Position numbers and translations under genes: made by a program. DNA of 64,000 nt from Protopterus annectens (lineage: Eukaryota; Chordata; Ceratodontiformes; Protopteridae). The stretch's first letter is position 1. Each line of letters opens with the position of its first letter. Positions 46,690-57,409 of this stretch are shown here, piece after piece. Under the pieces are notes generated by a model. It saw only the letters and a program-made list of their open reading frames with translations. It made no database searches and was not told the origin of the DNA. Location: contig NC_056732.1 of the NCBI RefSeq assembly GCF_019279795.1, forward strand, positions 1,078,758,430 to 1,078,822,429, written 5' to 3'.

Positions 46690-47400
46690 ACCCTTCAAAT
46701 GTGTGTTGTGTGATACCTGTAGTAAGACTTCTTCTGTGGAGTGTGCAGCTAAAACAGAGATCTATAGAGTGTGGACCTAGATTGGCAGGGGTTCAAATAT
46801 GACAGTGTGTAAGTACTTACTGTATATGTATAAGGTAATACTTGGTAAACAGGACTGTGATAGGGAAAACTGACACTTACATGGCTGAAGGATTTTGAGC
46901 CTTCAAACTTCATTTTAGAGGAGCCATAAGCAGTCAAACACAATGCTGAAGTAATCTCTTCAATTGTGTACTTTCTGCCACCTGTGCTATAACTTTTCCT
47001 GCAGCATGAGCAGTTAATACATAAGAGTCTGAACTTAGATAGACAGGGGTTCAAATCACAATGTTTTAACTACTGTGGTTGCATAACAGATAAGTGAAAA
47101 TAAGATTTTGATCACTTAGACACATTTTACATGAGCTATATGGATTCAAACAAACCACTGAAGTCATCCCTTCAAGTGCGTGCTTTCTGACATTTCTATA
47201 TATGTGTTCTTCAATGGCAGCAGCAGTTAGCATACAATGCTATAAAGTGCAGACACAGATAGGCAGGGTTTCTAATTTGGCAATATATAAGTAACGTACA
47301 TATGTAAAACAATACTAACAGACATAATGGCTTACTCAACAGATGGTGATATGGCTGACACATACTTCTGTGGTCACTAACATGGCTAAAGGATTTTTCA
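46690..47400. repeat. Three diverged tandem units with tRNA-like boxes
   Basis: Units share CCTTCAA.TGYGTGYTTTCTG, an AG.AGTTAAYAYA-like A-box region, AGA.AGGCAGGGGTTCAAAT and a following ACTGAAG. The GGTTCAAAT word, like a tRNA B box, occurs at about 46790, 47048 and (changed) 47265, so the periods are about 258 and 217 bp. Units 1 and 3 also share a CATGGCT.AAGGATTTT segment. This looks like a tandem array of a tRNA-derived SINE. Confidence 0.55.
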
Positions 47401-47519
47401 GTGAAGTAATAATCAAACTCATGGCCTATTTCAGCCATTTAAGGGTTTGCCTTAATTGTTTCCCAGATGAAAATAAAATATCATTATGCCATAAATCCAA
47501 ATGTGTCTTGAAAAACATT

Positions 47520-49000
47520 AACATTTTAGCTTCCCATAAATATACTTGGCAAGGAATTCCACTGCCTACCAACTCTATACTGAAAAGGCAATATAACCAG
47601 TGTTATTGTCCCTCGTATTAATATTGTGACCCAAAAAAAATGAATGCCTAACACAGCAGTCAAGCGGTCATCTTTTAAGCATATCAATATCAAAATTAAA
47701 TCAGACCTCAATGATCTATAAGCCACTGAATACATTTTTAAGTCTCTTATATGGTAGAGTCGTGCATCCAGCTACCTGCCTGGTGAAAGGTTTTTTTTGT
47801 CTGCACCCTAATCTCCTTAACTGACAAGCACCTAAAAGGCAAAAAGAGACACTCTATTCTACAACAGGACATATACCAACAGTATATAGTTTAACCATTG
47901 CATTTCTATCACTTGTGCAAAAGCTATGAAGTATATTCTTTAATAAGCCATAATACTTCCTAACAATGCTGTTAATGTGCACATCAAATTGTAAAGAAAG
48001 TGTCCAATATAATACCCAAGTCCTTCATCTGGGTATAAATATAGCAAACATAATTGCCCAGTGCCTAGGGATAATAATGTTCACTGGGTCCAAATTGCAA
48101 AATTGTACATTGTACTGTATTGAATTTCATACCTTTCAACTGTTTTGACTTGGCTAGAACATCAACATATTTTTGAAAGTAACTATGGTCCACTATATTA
48201 GTAATTCTTCTTCTTCTTTCGGCTTTTCCCGGTTAGGGGTCGCCACAGCGGATCACCTTGTCCGCACATTGAATGGCAGTGGAGTTTTACGGTGACGAGT
48301 TGCCAGCCCGGCGCCCAACCTTCTGCAGAAGGCACACTCATAACCACACCTAGGGCCAATTTAGAGTGTCCAATCCACCTGCAGCATGTCTTTGGGATGT
48401 GGGAGGAAACCGGAGCACCCGGAGGAAACCCACGCGACCACAGGGAGGACATGCAGACTCCGCACAGAAGGCACCCCAGCTGAGGATCGAACCGGAGAAC
48501 CTCTTGCTGTGAGGCAGCAATGCTAACCACTGCACCACCGTGGCCGCCCATGTCCACTATATTAGTAATAACAAAGCAAATTTTAAATCACCAGCAAATT
48601 TATTAAGCCATACTCGATCAAAAGTATGGCAAATAGTAATGGCCCCAAAAGAGATCCCTGTGGGATGCACTTAGATATTTTCTTAAAAGAAGAACACATT
48701 TCTGATTCTAACACGACATTTTCTGCCAAACAGTCTTTTATTACTCATCCTGCAACATGGGCATTCATTTTCATCTTGCAATGGATATTAATAAAGATTG
48801 CATGGAGAACTGAACTGAATGCTGGCTTAAACTGAGAAAGATCACCCTTAGATGTGCAGTAACAAATCCTGCCAAAGCCTCACCCTGTCATCTGATGACA
48901 ACACCCCTGGTTCTATTTTATGAATATTCAAAGCATCACGGCACATAAACTGTTCATCACTACACATATTTTTTTGCTTTGTAAGAAAAAAAAGTGCTGT
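47520..49000 (-). mobile_element. LINE remnant (family C), RT to C-terminus, split by a V-SINE
   Basis: Minus-strand pieces in order: IPQGSLLGPLLFAI-like RT motif near 48660, a decayed FADD region, then after the SINE a KGMKFNTVQCTILQFGP stretch (the NGMKFN..KC.V..FG motif, near 48110), MKDLGIILD (near 48030) and the C-terminal FQYRVGRQWNSLP at about 47560. The order and wording match family C at 11340-12900 (plus) and 51300-51720. Confidence 0.65.
48206..48551 (-). mobile_element. V-SINE, full-length copy with 18-bp TSD
   Basis: Full element of 346 bp. The minus strand starts with a tRNA-derived head (CACGGTGGTGCAGTGGTTAG as A box, GGTTCGATCC as B box), has the conserved V-SINE centre (CATCCCAAAGACATGC with GTTTCCTCCGGGTGCTCC) and ends with CCGGGAAAAGCCGAAAGAAG repeats. 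GTCCACTATATTAGTAAT stands exactly at 48188-48205 and 48552-48569. Pol III transcription and mobilisation by a LINE through the shared 3' tail are known for the family. The perfect duplication and boxes show a young copy. Confidence 0.95.
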
Positions 49001-49187
49001 TCAATGAATTACAATCAGCATATTTTCATTGGTATTTTGCAAAGATAAATGTGTCAATACATCCATGTACCCAAAAGTTCATGTTACAGAAATAGACCTG
49101 TACAAAGAAAGGTATGTAATATATAATAATATTTGAACCCCATTTTATCAGAGCATAATTTATGGAGAATAATTCAGTGAATAATTC

Positions 49188-49312
<125 letters not shown>

Positions 49313-50296
49313 GCATTATTCTTAAGTTGCATCTAGGTTCCAAAGTCATTAATGTTGCCACCTATCCAGTATTTTTCCAGACTACCCTAAAATCAGAATG
49401 TTAGAATGGTAGTCCAGAAAGCACTATACAAACTCTGATATTTTGTTTATCTGTCCAGACAGAATGTTGGAGTTTGTAAAAGTGCAGACTCTGATGAGCT
49501 TTCTAATTGAAAAGCATCACTAATGAGATCCTGGGACTTCCTAAAAAAGGGGGATAAACAAACTAAGACATCTCTTCTCATAATGATGTAGGCAGTGCTG
49601 TCATAAAATGGCTAAGAAAGTGGGTGGGTGGGTGGGTGGGTGTGTAGGGAAATGGGCGGAGAGAGGCTGGGTTGTGGGTAGTACAAGGGGTGTGGCTTTT
49701 GGTCCAGTTTTCACCATATAAAAAGGTGGCAAGCCTAACAGTTATACCTAAAAACTGTACCCAGATTACTAGTTGCATCATCATCATCTGTATTGTGTAT
49801 TGCTGTGTTACTGCACAAGTACGTAACGTTTGTAGCATGTCAACCCATAAATCATGGTTCCATAAAATTATCAGCGGAATTGTGCATTAAAATTTACTTC
49901 AACATTATTTGCCAATGGTAATGATTATGCTCGAACATGTAGACTTTGGTTGGATGTTTCCACAACAGATGTGATGTTTTTCTTGCAGAAACAATTTTTA
50001 AATAAATTCATCTGTGTATTGTTTCATTTTTTTATCTAGTTTTACCTGTTCCAGTATCCTGCCTTTCTTGCTATGATATATATTAAACAACAAGTTTCAC
50101 TTTCCAACTAAAGCCTTCTCCCAGCACATAGCAAATGGGTCTCATGGACCTTTTCTCAAGTGAAACATAATAGCAGCTATCAATACAGGGCAGGCTTATT
50201 TTTTAAAGTATTTTTTTAAAGTCAAGCAAGCCAAGACACAGAATTTATCACAAACAGTTTGTCTTACACTCATAATAGATTTTTCCTTCTTCCTAT
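49313..50296. other. Unassigned sequence
   Basis: Contains a short (GGGT)n run at 49620-49643 and no recognised gene. The surrounding LINE remnant on both sides suggests that this is inserted sequence. Confidence 0.45.
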
Positions 50297-50304
50297 CTCA
50301 TTAC

Positions 50305-50698
50305 AGGTCTATATAAAATCAGCAAACACTTAAAAAAGCGAATGCTGATTTATCGACCCCATGTACGCAAAAGCTTACAATCCCGAACACTTAGAAGAGC
50401 GATTTTTTTCCCAGGGAAAAAAAAATCTCTGTTCCACAAAAGAAAAAAACTTTAAAACATTACATAAAGTGGAGGGCTTCGCCTCCCACACCCCCGATGT
50501 GGGGGCTGTGTCCCCCACACCCCCCCTTAAATATACCAACTCCGAGATCACACTACAGTGACAAAAACGGCAAAGTAATGGAGGCAGCCAAGCAATATCT
50601 TTCCCAGGGAAAGAAATCGCTTATATGCCATTCCGTGCTTTCAAGTTCAATCAAGACACATTCAAAAGAATGCGTCTTCAATCATATAATAGGAACTC
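50305..50698. mobile_element. Non-autonomous TIR element, family B, copy 2
   Basis: 394 bp between exact 8-bp duplications CTCATTAC at 50297-50304 and 50699-50706. It is inverted relative to copy 1: AGGTCTATATAAAATC at the left, ATCATATAATAGGAACTC at the right. It has the same hairpins (TTTTTTCCCAGGGAAAAAA near 50405, CTTTCCCAGGGAAAG near 50600) and the GC-rich palindrome near 50500 (GGGGGCTGTGTCCCCC). Confidence 0.93.
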
Positions 50699-50706
50699 CT
50701 CATTAC

Positions 50707-51290
50707 TTTCTCTCTCAGTGACATTACAGACAAGACGAGAGAAAGCCAACTGTTGTGTCATAAAACATTTTAAAACATTTGCCTTTGTAGAAGTTGCATG
50801 GAGTCATATAAGGTACCAAAAGATTAGACCCATCTCAATGAATCAAGCAGAAATCTTAACAGAATCTGAGACAAATCCAGAAGTAAACAGGGACAATCAA
50901 GAACACTTTTAAACCATTAGTACTATTAACATGAGACATCAACAGAATAAGACAAGGTAAATTATTATGCATTTTAGAAGTGAAAGGAGTCTGTAACTCT
51001 AATTATTGTCATTATTTATTAAGTGTAATTCATCACCTTTTCCCCAAAGTCATCAGTTTTAGGAGAGATTAAGAGGGACAGAGCTAAAAATTTGAGCTAA
51101 AATTAGGGATGCCCTGAAAATCAGGGACAATTGAGAGGTACATGGACCATTTCCAAGAAAATAACTTAAATGATGTTTCTCAAGTGTCCAGTTCTAATAT
51201 ATTTCTGATGTCATTGCCACATTACCATAATCAGGTTTTCTGAGTTATGTAGGCATGACCATGCCTCCTTCACATGTCAGTCAAGGCAAG
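50707..51290. other. Unassigned sequence
   Basis: No recognised element. Open frames are under 100 codons and continue from the TIR element, so they are not meaningful. Confidence 0.5.
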
Positions 51291-51299
51291 AATGCCCCA

Positions 51300-51720
51300 C
51301 CTGCACTGTCCATCCCCCAGGGAGATCTTTTTTTACTTAGGCCTTAACCAGATCCAAATAAGCTACGTCTACAGCCAAACCTTCATCCATAAAATTTACA
51401 ACATACTCATAAAAATTGATCAGATTTGATAAACTTAATCTACCTGAAATAACCCCGTGCTGAAAAAGCCCTAAAATTAAGCATGTAGTTGAAGGAAAGA
51501 GTCATTGCCAGCTCAAAGCACTTCCCCAGAATGCAAGTGAGACTACTATGCCTATACTCCTTAATTGCATGACAAGATTTATTTTTACAAATAGAAATTA
51601 CAATAGCCTGTTTCCATTTGTCAGAGAAATAGTCTTCATTCAAGGAACTTTAAAATAAAAATTTTAGACTAGAATACAAGTTGTCAGTTATCTTCTAAAA
51701 AAAAAGACATTCAAGCTGTC
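51300..51720 (-). pseudogene. LINE reverse transcriptase, N-terminal part (family C)
   Basis: The open frame at 51643-51440 has DKWKQAIVISICKNKSC, EYRHSSLTCILGKCFE and LSFNYMLNFRAFSARGYF, the WK.A.V.PI.K......NYRPISLT...GK..E...........F...Q.GFR pattern. It is followed downstream by a decayed AFD region near 51360. Position and orientation allow it to be the upstream part of the remnant at 47520-49000, separated by later insertions. Confidence 0.7.
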
Positions 51721-52097
51721 AGGAGCAGGGAATTATTTTTTTATACTTAGCATAGCTTGGTTTATATGTTCATCCTACATAAGTGACAGGGGCGGCTCGT
51801 GCTATTGGACTGCAGCCCCTCAGCTGTAAAAAGTAAAAAACAAAAGAAAAGGAAAAATGAAAATTAAATTAAAATTAATAGCTTGTCCCGGAACTCCACG
51901 CATGCATGCTTGCCATTCCTGGAACTCTGCACAAATGCATGCAGGAATCCAGACTGCCATTTAAACAGTCCGGATTAGAAGAAGGCATCAGACTTACAGA
52001 AATGCCCAGAAGTCTATGCGGTTACAACTGCATAGACTGGAAGTGGATCGAACTGCAATGTCTGCAGGCTGGCAAACTCGGGGGCTGGGACTTTGGA

Positions 52098-52179
52098 GCA
52101 AGCTGCTGCAGGAATTTCAACTAGGACGGACTCCAATGAATCTACTGCAGGAATTTCAACTGGGACAGACTCCAAACCC

Positions 52180-52259
<80 letters not shown>

Positions 52260-52352
52260 CCCCAGTTAAATATACCTGGTGGCTAGAGAGAAACTCAGGA
52301 AAAGCTCAAATCCAAGGATATACCTGGTGGCTAGAGAATAACTCAGGCTCAA
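52098..52352. repeat. Two pairs of direct repeats flanking a (GT)n run
   Basis: GCAGGAATTTCAACTRGGAC occurs at about 52108 and 52147. TATACCTGGTGGCTAGAGA occurs at about 52270 and 52319. The pairs sit on either side of the GT run at 52182-52255 and suggest local duplication. Confidence 0.75.
52182..52255. repeat. (GT)n microsatellite
   Basis: Pure GT run of 74 bp. Confidence 0.97.
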
Positions 52353-52667
52353 GCTCTGTACCTTGGGTGCAGGTAGCAAGTGCCTGAATTCCCTACCCAC
52401 CACCATATTTATGGGCATCACATGGGAAGCCCCCCCCCCTGCAGAAATGCAGTAGAAAGTGTTTTGTTAGTTAGGCATTGTTGTAGGTGGAGGTGATATT
52501 ATTTACTTGTGCAATGTAGTTTTCAATGTTATGAAGCACACTTTCGATGTTCTGAGTCTTCAATGTTTTGGGTTTTCAGCGTTTTGAATTTTTAATGTTA
52601 TGGTCTCAGTGTTATGAAATTCAACTTTATGAAATTTCAGTGTTATGACGTAGACCTATATATCTAT

Positions 52668-52668
<1 letters not shown>

Positions 52669-52748
<80 letters not shown>
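52669..52748. repeat. (CA)n(TA)n compound microsatellite
   Basis: About 12 CA units directly followed by about 28 TA units. Confidence 0.97.
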
Positions 52749-52749
<1 letters not shown>

Positions 52750-52752
<3 letters not shown>

Positions 52753-53380
52753 CACAATTATTGCTTTTTTGGACCCACACTCCACTTTCCAAAACCAAAA
52801 CCTCATCTTTTTCAATCTCATTGCCAAGTCCCATTTTTTACTAAACATGATTTCTGTAACTCTCTGATTACAAATTAACCATAATACAAAAATATTTTTA
52901 TCAGTTATTTCAACTTCTTTTTTACTTTTGTTTATATAATACCCAAATTCAATCATATCCATGTTTAGATTCCTTACATCTTTAACTCCTTCGACATAAT
53001 TCTTCTTTATAATCTTTTTCCATTACAGTTTCCATCTTTTACATTCTAGAAAAACACACTTCAAAATCACCACACTATAAACAGACTCTTTTATACTTTT
53101 ATAAGGCATATTCACCTTTACTGGTAATTTTTGTATTCTCAACCTCCATAAAAAATCTTAGCACTCTATATTTCTCTTACACCTTTCCATTCTTGCATTA
53201 ATAGCATTTCTTTTCTCTATATTTAATTCCTTCCAAGAATATATCCTATAATACTTTACCATAATCTTATTATACCACTCTTTTCCTTCATTTTTCAGTT
53301 TCTTTCACATTTATTTTCCACAAGATAATTTTATCTTTATACTTTTCCATTTCTTTATGAAACAAAAAGAAAGCAACTTC
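52750..53380 (-). pseudogene. LINE C-terminal remnant (family D)
   Basis: Minus-strand translation gives a charged protein with EFGYYINKSKKEVEITDKNI and MFSKKWDLAMRLKK. Upstream, a decayed C.CGDFEVCF segment could be the CxxC region of a LINE C-terminus. Base composition and wording resemble the remnants at 35560-37850 and 55280-57400. Confidence 0.4.
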
Positions 53381-53413
53381 TACTATGGCTGGCAGCAAGA
53401 AGGAGGCTTGATG

Positions 53414-53463
53414 TTAATTAAGCACTTTCATTATTTTTATTATAAGAACTTCTTCAGAAATAA
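53414..53463 (-). ncRNA. Hammerhead-ribozyme-like motif at PLE 3' end
   Basis: The minus strand reads TTATTT, CTGAAGA, AGTT-loop-AAT, GAA, AGTGCT, T, AATTAA. The core is complete. Stem I TTATTT/AATTAA has one mismatch, stem II is short with the same bulged G, stem III is AGTGCT. It lies about 400 bp behind the GIY-YIG region in the same orientation, which links the motif type directly to a recognisable PLE. Confidence 0.65.
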
Positions 53464-53824
53464 CACCATATCTGTCATATCCATATTTAAAACCTGTGTC
53501 ACTAAATCACATGACCCTGGAACCAATACACAAATCATGTCAATTAATTTGAAAGCAGAACCATATGATGTATAAAAATATGTTTGTACAAATAATGAAA
53601 TAAAATACCATCTGCCATAATATTTAAAATCTCTGTTAACTGGTTCTTTATCAGCACCCAACCTGATCTGCCACTCTGCCTCACGACACTCAAACAATGT
53701 ATTGTAGTTCCGTGAAAAATTGTCCAATTTAACTGCATCTACTACAAAAAACATAAATTTTCTAAACTTTAGGCAATTTAAAGCGTTTCACCAATGAATG
53801 ACTTAAGTCCTTATTTTTAACAAC

Positions 53825-53940
53825 TGTGTTCATAAATCCTTCTAGATCATTTTCTAATTGTTTTCTCAACATAGTAACCCAAGCATGTCTCACAGCTGGC
53901 TTAATATACCACCCCTCAGGAGTTGCATTTAAATCTGTCT
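53825..53940 (-). pseudogene. PLE GIY-YIG endonuclease remnant
   Basis: One frame, with three stops, reads DRFKCNS-GVVY-ASCETC, then LGYYVEKTIRK and SRRIYEHS. VVY and the YYVEKTIRK stretch correspond to the GIY and YIG.T.R motifs of PLE endonucleases, with the Cys pair typical of these elements. Position after RT on the same strand fits. A longer open frame in another phase over the same bases is spurious. Confidence 0.65.
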
Positions 53941-54259
53941 TTAGCCCATATAGTCCTGTCCACTGCTTTGATATAAATACTTGAAGTATTGGTAATTACA
54001 TTTTCCGCATCTGTATGTTCCAAAATGGATTCATATGCATGAAATTTGTGGGGTTAGATTTTTCTAAAATAGTTTTAATATTGTTAATTCTTTTGTATGT
54101 ACATATCTGACAGTTTCCTACAACCTTACCCAAATCTAAAAAAAAGGATGCTCTTCCAATTCTCTTTCAGTGTATTTTTAATAACAGCCATGTTGCACTT
54201 GGACGTTATGGGGAGTGGGAATGCCCCAACATAATGTGAATTAGGAGAATTGTTGAAAT

Positions 54260-54988
54260 TTACCCTTCATTATTGTTTTCTATGATCTCTATCATGTAGT
54301 TGTTTAAAACTGGTCTTGCTTTATTTTGTCTTAATGAATTAACTTCTTGGATAATGTTGGATAACAATTCTGTATCATACCCTCTCTCCAGAAAGAGCTT
54401 TCTAAGATATTCAGCCTCTGCAAAAAAGATTTCATCATTACTGGTCAACCTACTTAACTTGATGAATTAACCTTATATAACCCCTTTCTTCATATAAAAA
54501 GGGTGTTGGCTTTTTCTATGCAAAGAAATTATTTACACATGTGTCCTTTCTGAAGATTCTACTTGCAAATCTCCCACTTTTCTCGTCTAAGGAGGTGGTA
54601 ATGTCCAAAAAGTTGATCTTTTTCTGTGTCACTTAAAATAAATTTGAGAAAGGCAGTGCTTCTGTGCCCTTCCAGAAAATGATTAGGTCATCAATAAACC
54701 TGTTATAGAATATAACTTACTCAAACAATCTGACGGTCCTAAAGTAGGCCAGTTCCCACCACACCATTACCAAATTTGCAAAAACGTGAGCAACCCTTGC
54801 TCCCATTGCAACTCCCATTTTTTGTTTAAAATATTTCCCTTGAAATGTAAAAAAAACATTGTCCAATACAATCTCAAGTAGTACACAAACAGGCTATTGT
54901 TAAATTTGGTGAACCTTGTTAAATAATCGCTAACAAAATCTATCCCCGTTTCTTGGTAGAAACTTGTATATAATGAAACAATATCCAT
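54260..54988 (-). pseudogene. PLE reverse transcriptase
   Basis: Two open fragments (54988-54767 and 54448-54260) with a decayed part between carry the PLE palm. DIVSLYTSF holds the first catalytic Asp and FIDD the other two, so the catalytic residues are still present. The LQWEQGLLTFLQIW end of the first fragment corresponds to the QxxGxxMG motif with frameshift. The RT continues upstream to about 55260. Confidence 0.8.
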
Positions 54989-55279
54989 GAAAACAAAAAT
55001 ATGTATTTGTGTCTTTCTAGTCTGTCAAATAAAACTCTGATTCCTGTACTATTGGGTACAATAAATAATCCAAATACACTGAAATATGTTCAGTCTTATA
55101 GAAGTCAGCTGCAACCACAGTTAGCAGTCAGCTGCACCCCCAGGTCTGAATGGTGGACTTTCCTTATTTTTGTGAACATTAGGGATTACAAATAATCTGG
55201 CCATTTTAGGTTGATCAACTTTCAAAAAAGTATAGAAATCATGTTCAGTAGTCATCCATTCCACTTTATATTTCAAACT

Positions 55280-57400
55280 TAATATTATGTTAGTAAAGGA
55301 ACCTCATTTTCCTTTAAACATTTCATTACTCACTATAAGTTTAAAGATGTCATATACATTATAGGATTTATTAGTTCCAAACCTCATTTTCTTTATTCAC
55401 ATACAGAACCTCTCTTTACGCTGGGTTCAATCTCAATCCCCAAATAAATGAAATATTATATTATAAATTTCTTTCTCTAAGTTCAATAGAACACTAAGAA
55501 CACTGGCTAAGTAAGTAATCCTGGCTAACAGTACAGAATTCATTAAATAAACTTTCTTTTTAAAGGAAAGCCTAAAAGACTTCAAAAACCGATGCATGTT
55601 TCATTTCCTCTACTTTCTATTTCCAAATAGAATTATAATTTTTTGTTTTCCAAAATTTACTCCAAGGATCTTAAATTTTTCCATGTTAAATTTAATTCAA
55701 CCAATCCTTCCCTCACTTTCTAAAACTTGACTTTTATCTTTGTTTAATACAAACCCTACAACCTGAAAGATTTCCTTTATTCATTTTATCGCTGCTTCCA
55801 TACTTACTTTATCTTTTGTAATAATGATATCATGAACATAATTTAATAAAATAGGCAATTTTATCCATTAATTTGAAATATAAGTCATTTCATCCATTTC
55901 TCTATTCACTTATGTGGATAATTCATTCATTACTAGAACAAATTATATTCCACTCATTGGGTACCCTTTTCTAATATACCCTTTCCTAACTGTATATTTT
56001 CACTTAATCATCCATTATCATAACCTTTACTATATTGAACTTATAAGCAGACATACAAACTTTTTTTAATCTTCTTATTTATATTGTATACTTCAAATAT
56101 TTCCCATGGTATTGATCGATGAATCGAATCAAAGGCTTTACTTAAATCTCCTACCATCACTTTCACCTTAACATTTCTGAATAATATATCTTCCACTAAT
56201 TCCTTAATTATTAGTAACAAATCTTGAACCTTTTTACCTTTAACACCAAATATATTTTCATTTACAACTTTACTTTACCTATGTTCTCTTAAAACCCGCG
56301 GTGGTGGTGCTGCTGTAGTGTTGTCACCTCACTGTAAGACGCTGTCCGGTTCGATTCTCAGCTAGAGCGTCTTCCGCGTGGAGACATGCGTGAATGAGCA
56401 TATCTTCGTTGAAGGTTGTGTGTCACGGCTGGTAACACGGCACGTAAAAATCAACAACCAATTATTAGCGGACCGGAGTTCCGCTGTGGTGACCCCTAAC
56501 CGGGAAAAGCCGAAAGTCACAACAACAACCTACTTTCTCTTCCATTCTTTTTTTTATAATTTTTATAAAAATCTTATAATCTGTATTACATAATACAATA
56601 GGTCTCCAATTCTTTATCTCTCTTTTCTCACTTTTTTCTATATAAATCTAATAATTCCCTTACATAATTCTTTATCCATAAAACCTTTATTTAACCATTC
56701 ATTTAATATCTTTACAAACCATTTATTTTGTTCTAAAGTCATTTTTATATATTTTTTCTAATTCTATCAGGTCCAGCAGCTGAATCTAAATTCATTACTT
56801 TTCACAGCTGCTCTATTCATCTATTTTTATTTCCTTTTCTAAATCCTTATTATCCTTATCAGACAATGCACTTACCTCCCATCCATTCCATGTCACTAAC
56901 TTCTTTTTAAATAATGTCATAATATGTTCTTTTACTATATTCATAATGTCATCTAGTGTACTATATATTATACTTACTGCATCTTTCATTTCTCTTATGA
57001 CACTATTATTCCCTTTAATTGTTTTATTTAAATAGGATGCTATTTCTTTTTTCCTTGCAGAAAATATTTTTGTTTGTAAAGTAAATGCTCTATTTTCTTC
57101 TTATTCCATTCATATAATTCTTGTTCCTTGATAAAAAAAGTTTTCATCATTCTTCTCTAAACAATTCATTGAATCATTACACAACTTCTTATACTTTATT
57201 TTCCCCATATATAGTTTTTCTTTCTGCCATGTCACATAGCATTTTTTGTATTTCAGTTTAAAGTTTAAGCACCACTCTGACCAATCTTTATAAAATTCTC
57301 TCCTCTCTACATGTTCTTTCCATAATCTTATAACATCTTCTCTCCCTTTTGCATTCAATTTCACTTCATTTATTCCTTTTAGACCTTTTCCTATTTTATA
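55280..57400 (-). mobile_element. LINE remnant (family D), split by a SINE
   Basis: The 5' part is the open frame at 57409-57110 (WKEHVERREFYKDWSEWCLN, then EKNDENFFYQGTR). RT pieces include a KAFDSIHRSIPWEIF motif near 56120, LLNYVHDIIITKDK near 55835 (YVDD with Asp changed to His) and MNSVLLARITYLASVL near 55530. It ends against the PLE at about 55280. The LINE clade remains undetermined. Confidence 0.6.
56291..56527 (+). mobile_element. tRNA-derived SINE lacking the V-core, with 14-bp TSD
   Basis: Starts with GCGGTGGTGGTGCTGCTGTA and GTCCGGTTCGATTCTC (A- and B-box-like), ends with CCCCTAACCGGGAAAAGCCG and a CAA-rich tail. The flanks ACCTATGTTCTCTT (56277-56290) and ACCTACTTTCTCTT (56528-56541) agree in 12 of 14 positions. 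It lacks the V-SINE centre exactly like the copy at 11941-12170. Confidence 0.85.
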
Positions 57401-57409
57401 TAGGATCAT
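57110..57409 (-). pseudogene. LINE family D, region before RT
   Basis: Open frame of 99 codons, highly charged (Lys, Glu), with Trp and Cys spacing like the linker between endonuclease and RT. Its first codons run into the 3' end of the CR1 at 57401, so the true upstream part was displaced by that insertion. Confidence 0.45.

Larger units (their letters stand above)
51789..52660. repeat. Possible decayed TIR element containing duplicated segments
   Basis: The left border GGGGCGGCTCGTGCTATTGG looks like a transposon end. The right part (52530-52660) consists of repeated TTTTCAATGTTATGA/TTTCGATGTTCTGA-like words ending GTAGACCTATA, similar to the subterminal part of family A. Whether both belong to one element is not shown. 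Confidence 0.35.
53400..55265 (-). mobile_element. Penelope-like element with RT, GIY-YIG endonuclease and 3' hammerhead-like motif
   Basis: In minus-strand order: TTEHDFYTFLKV and FVIPNVHKNKESPP (RT start, 55260-55200), MDIVSLYTSFYQETGIDFVS (54988 on), RFIDDLIIFWKGTEALPF (catalytic FIDD, near 54685), the RKPT-like KKPTPFLYEE (near 54510), a EYLRKLFLERGYDTELL segment (near 54390), a C..C linker near 54130, the GIY-YIG region (53920-53830) and a hammerhead-like motif at 53414-53463. This is the full domain order of an endonuclease-bearing PLE, although stops and frameshifts occur throughout. Confidence 0.8.

Noticed and set aside
46690..47300. Functional tRNA genes
   Set aside because: B-box-like words are present but no cloverleaf with acceptor and anticodon stems could be drawn.
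46690..47400. CRISPR array
   Set aside because: Units are 200 bp or longer, diverged, few in number and in a eukaryotic context.
48198..48557. 119-codon minus-strand open frame with Gly, Pro and Cys
   Set aside because: It is the full-length V-SINE read as protein.
53440..53754. 104-codon open frame as a separate gene
   Set aside because: It lies in the 3' part of the PLE, covers the hammerhead-like motif and has no domain; the GIY-YIG remnant just upstream is in other frames.
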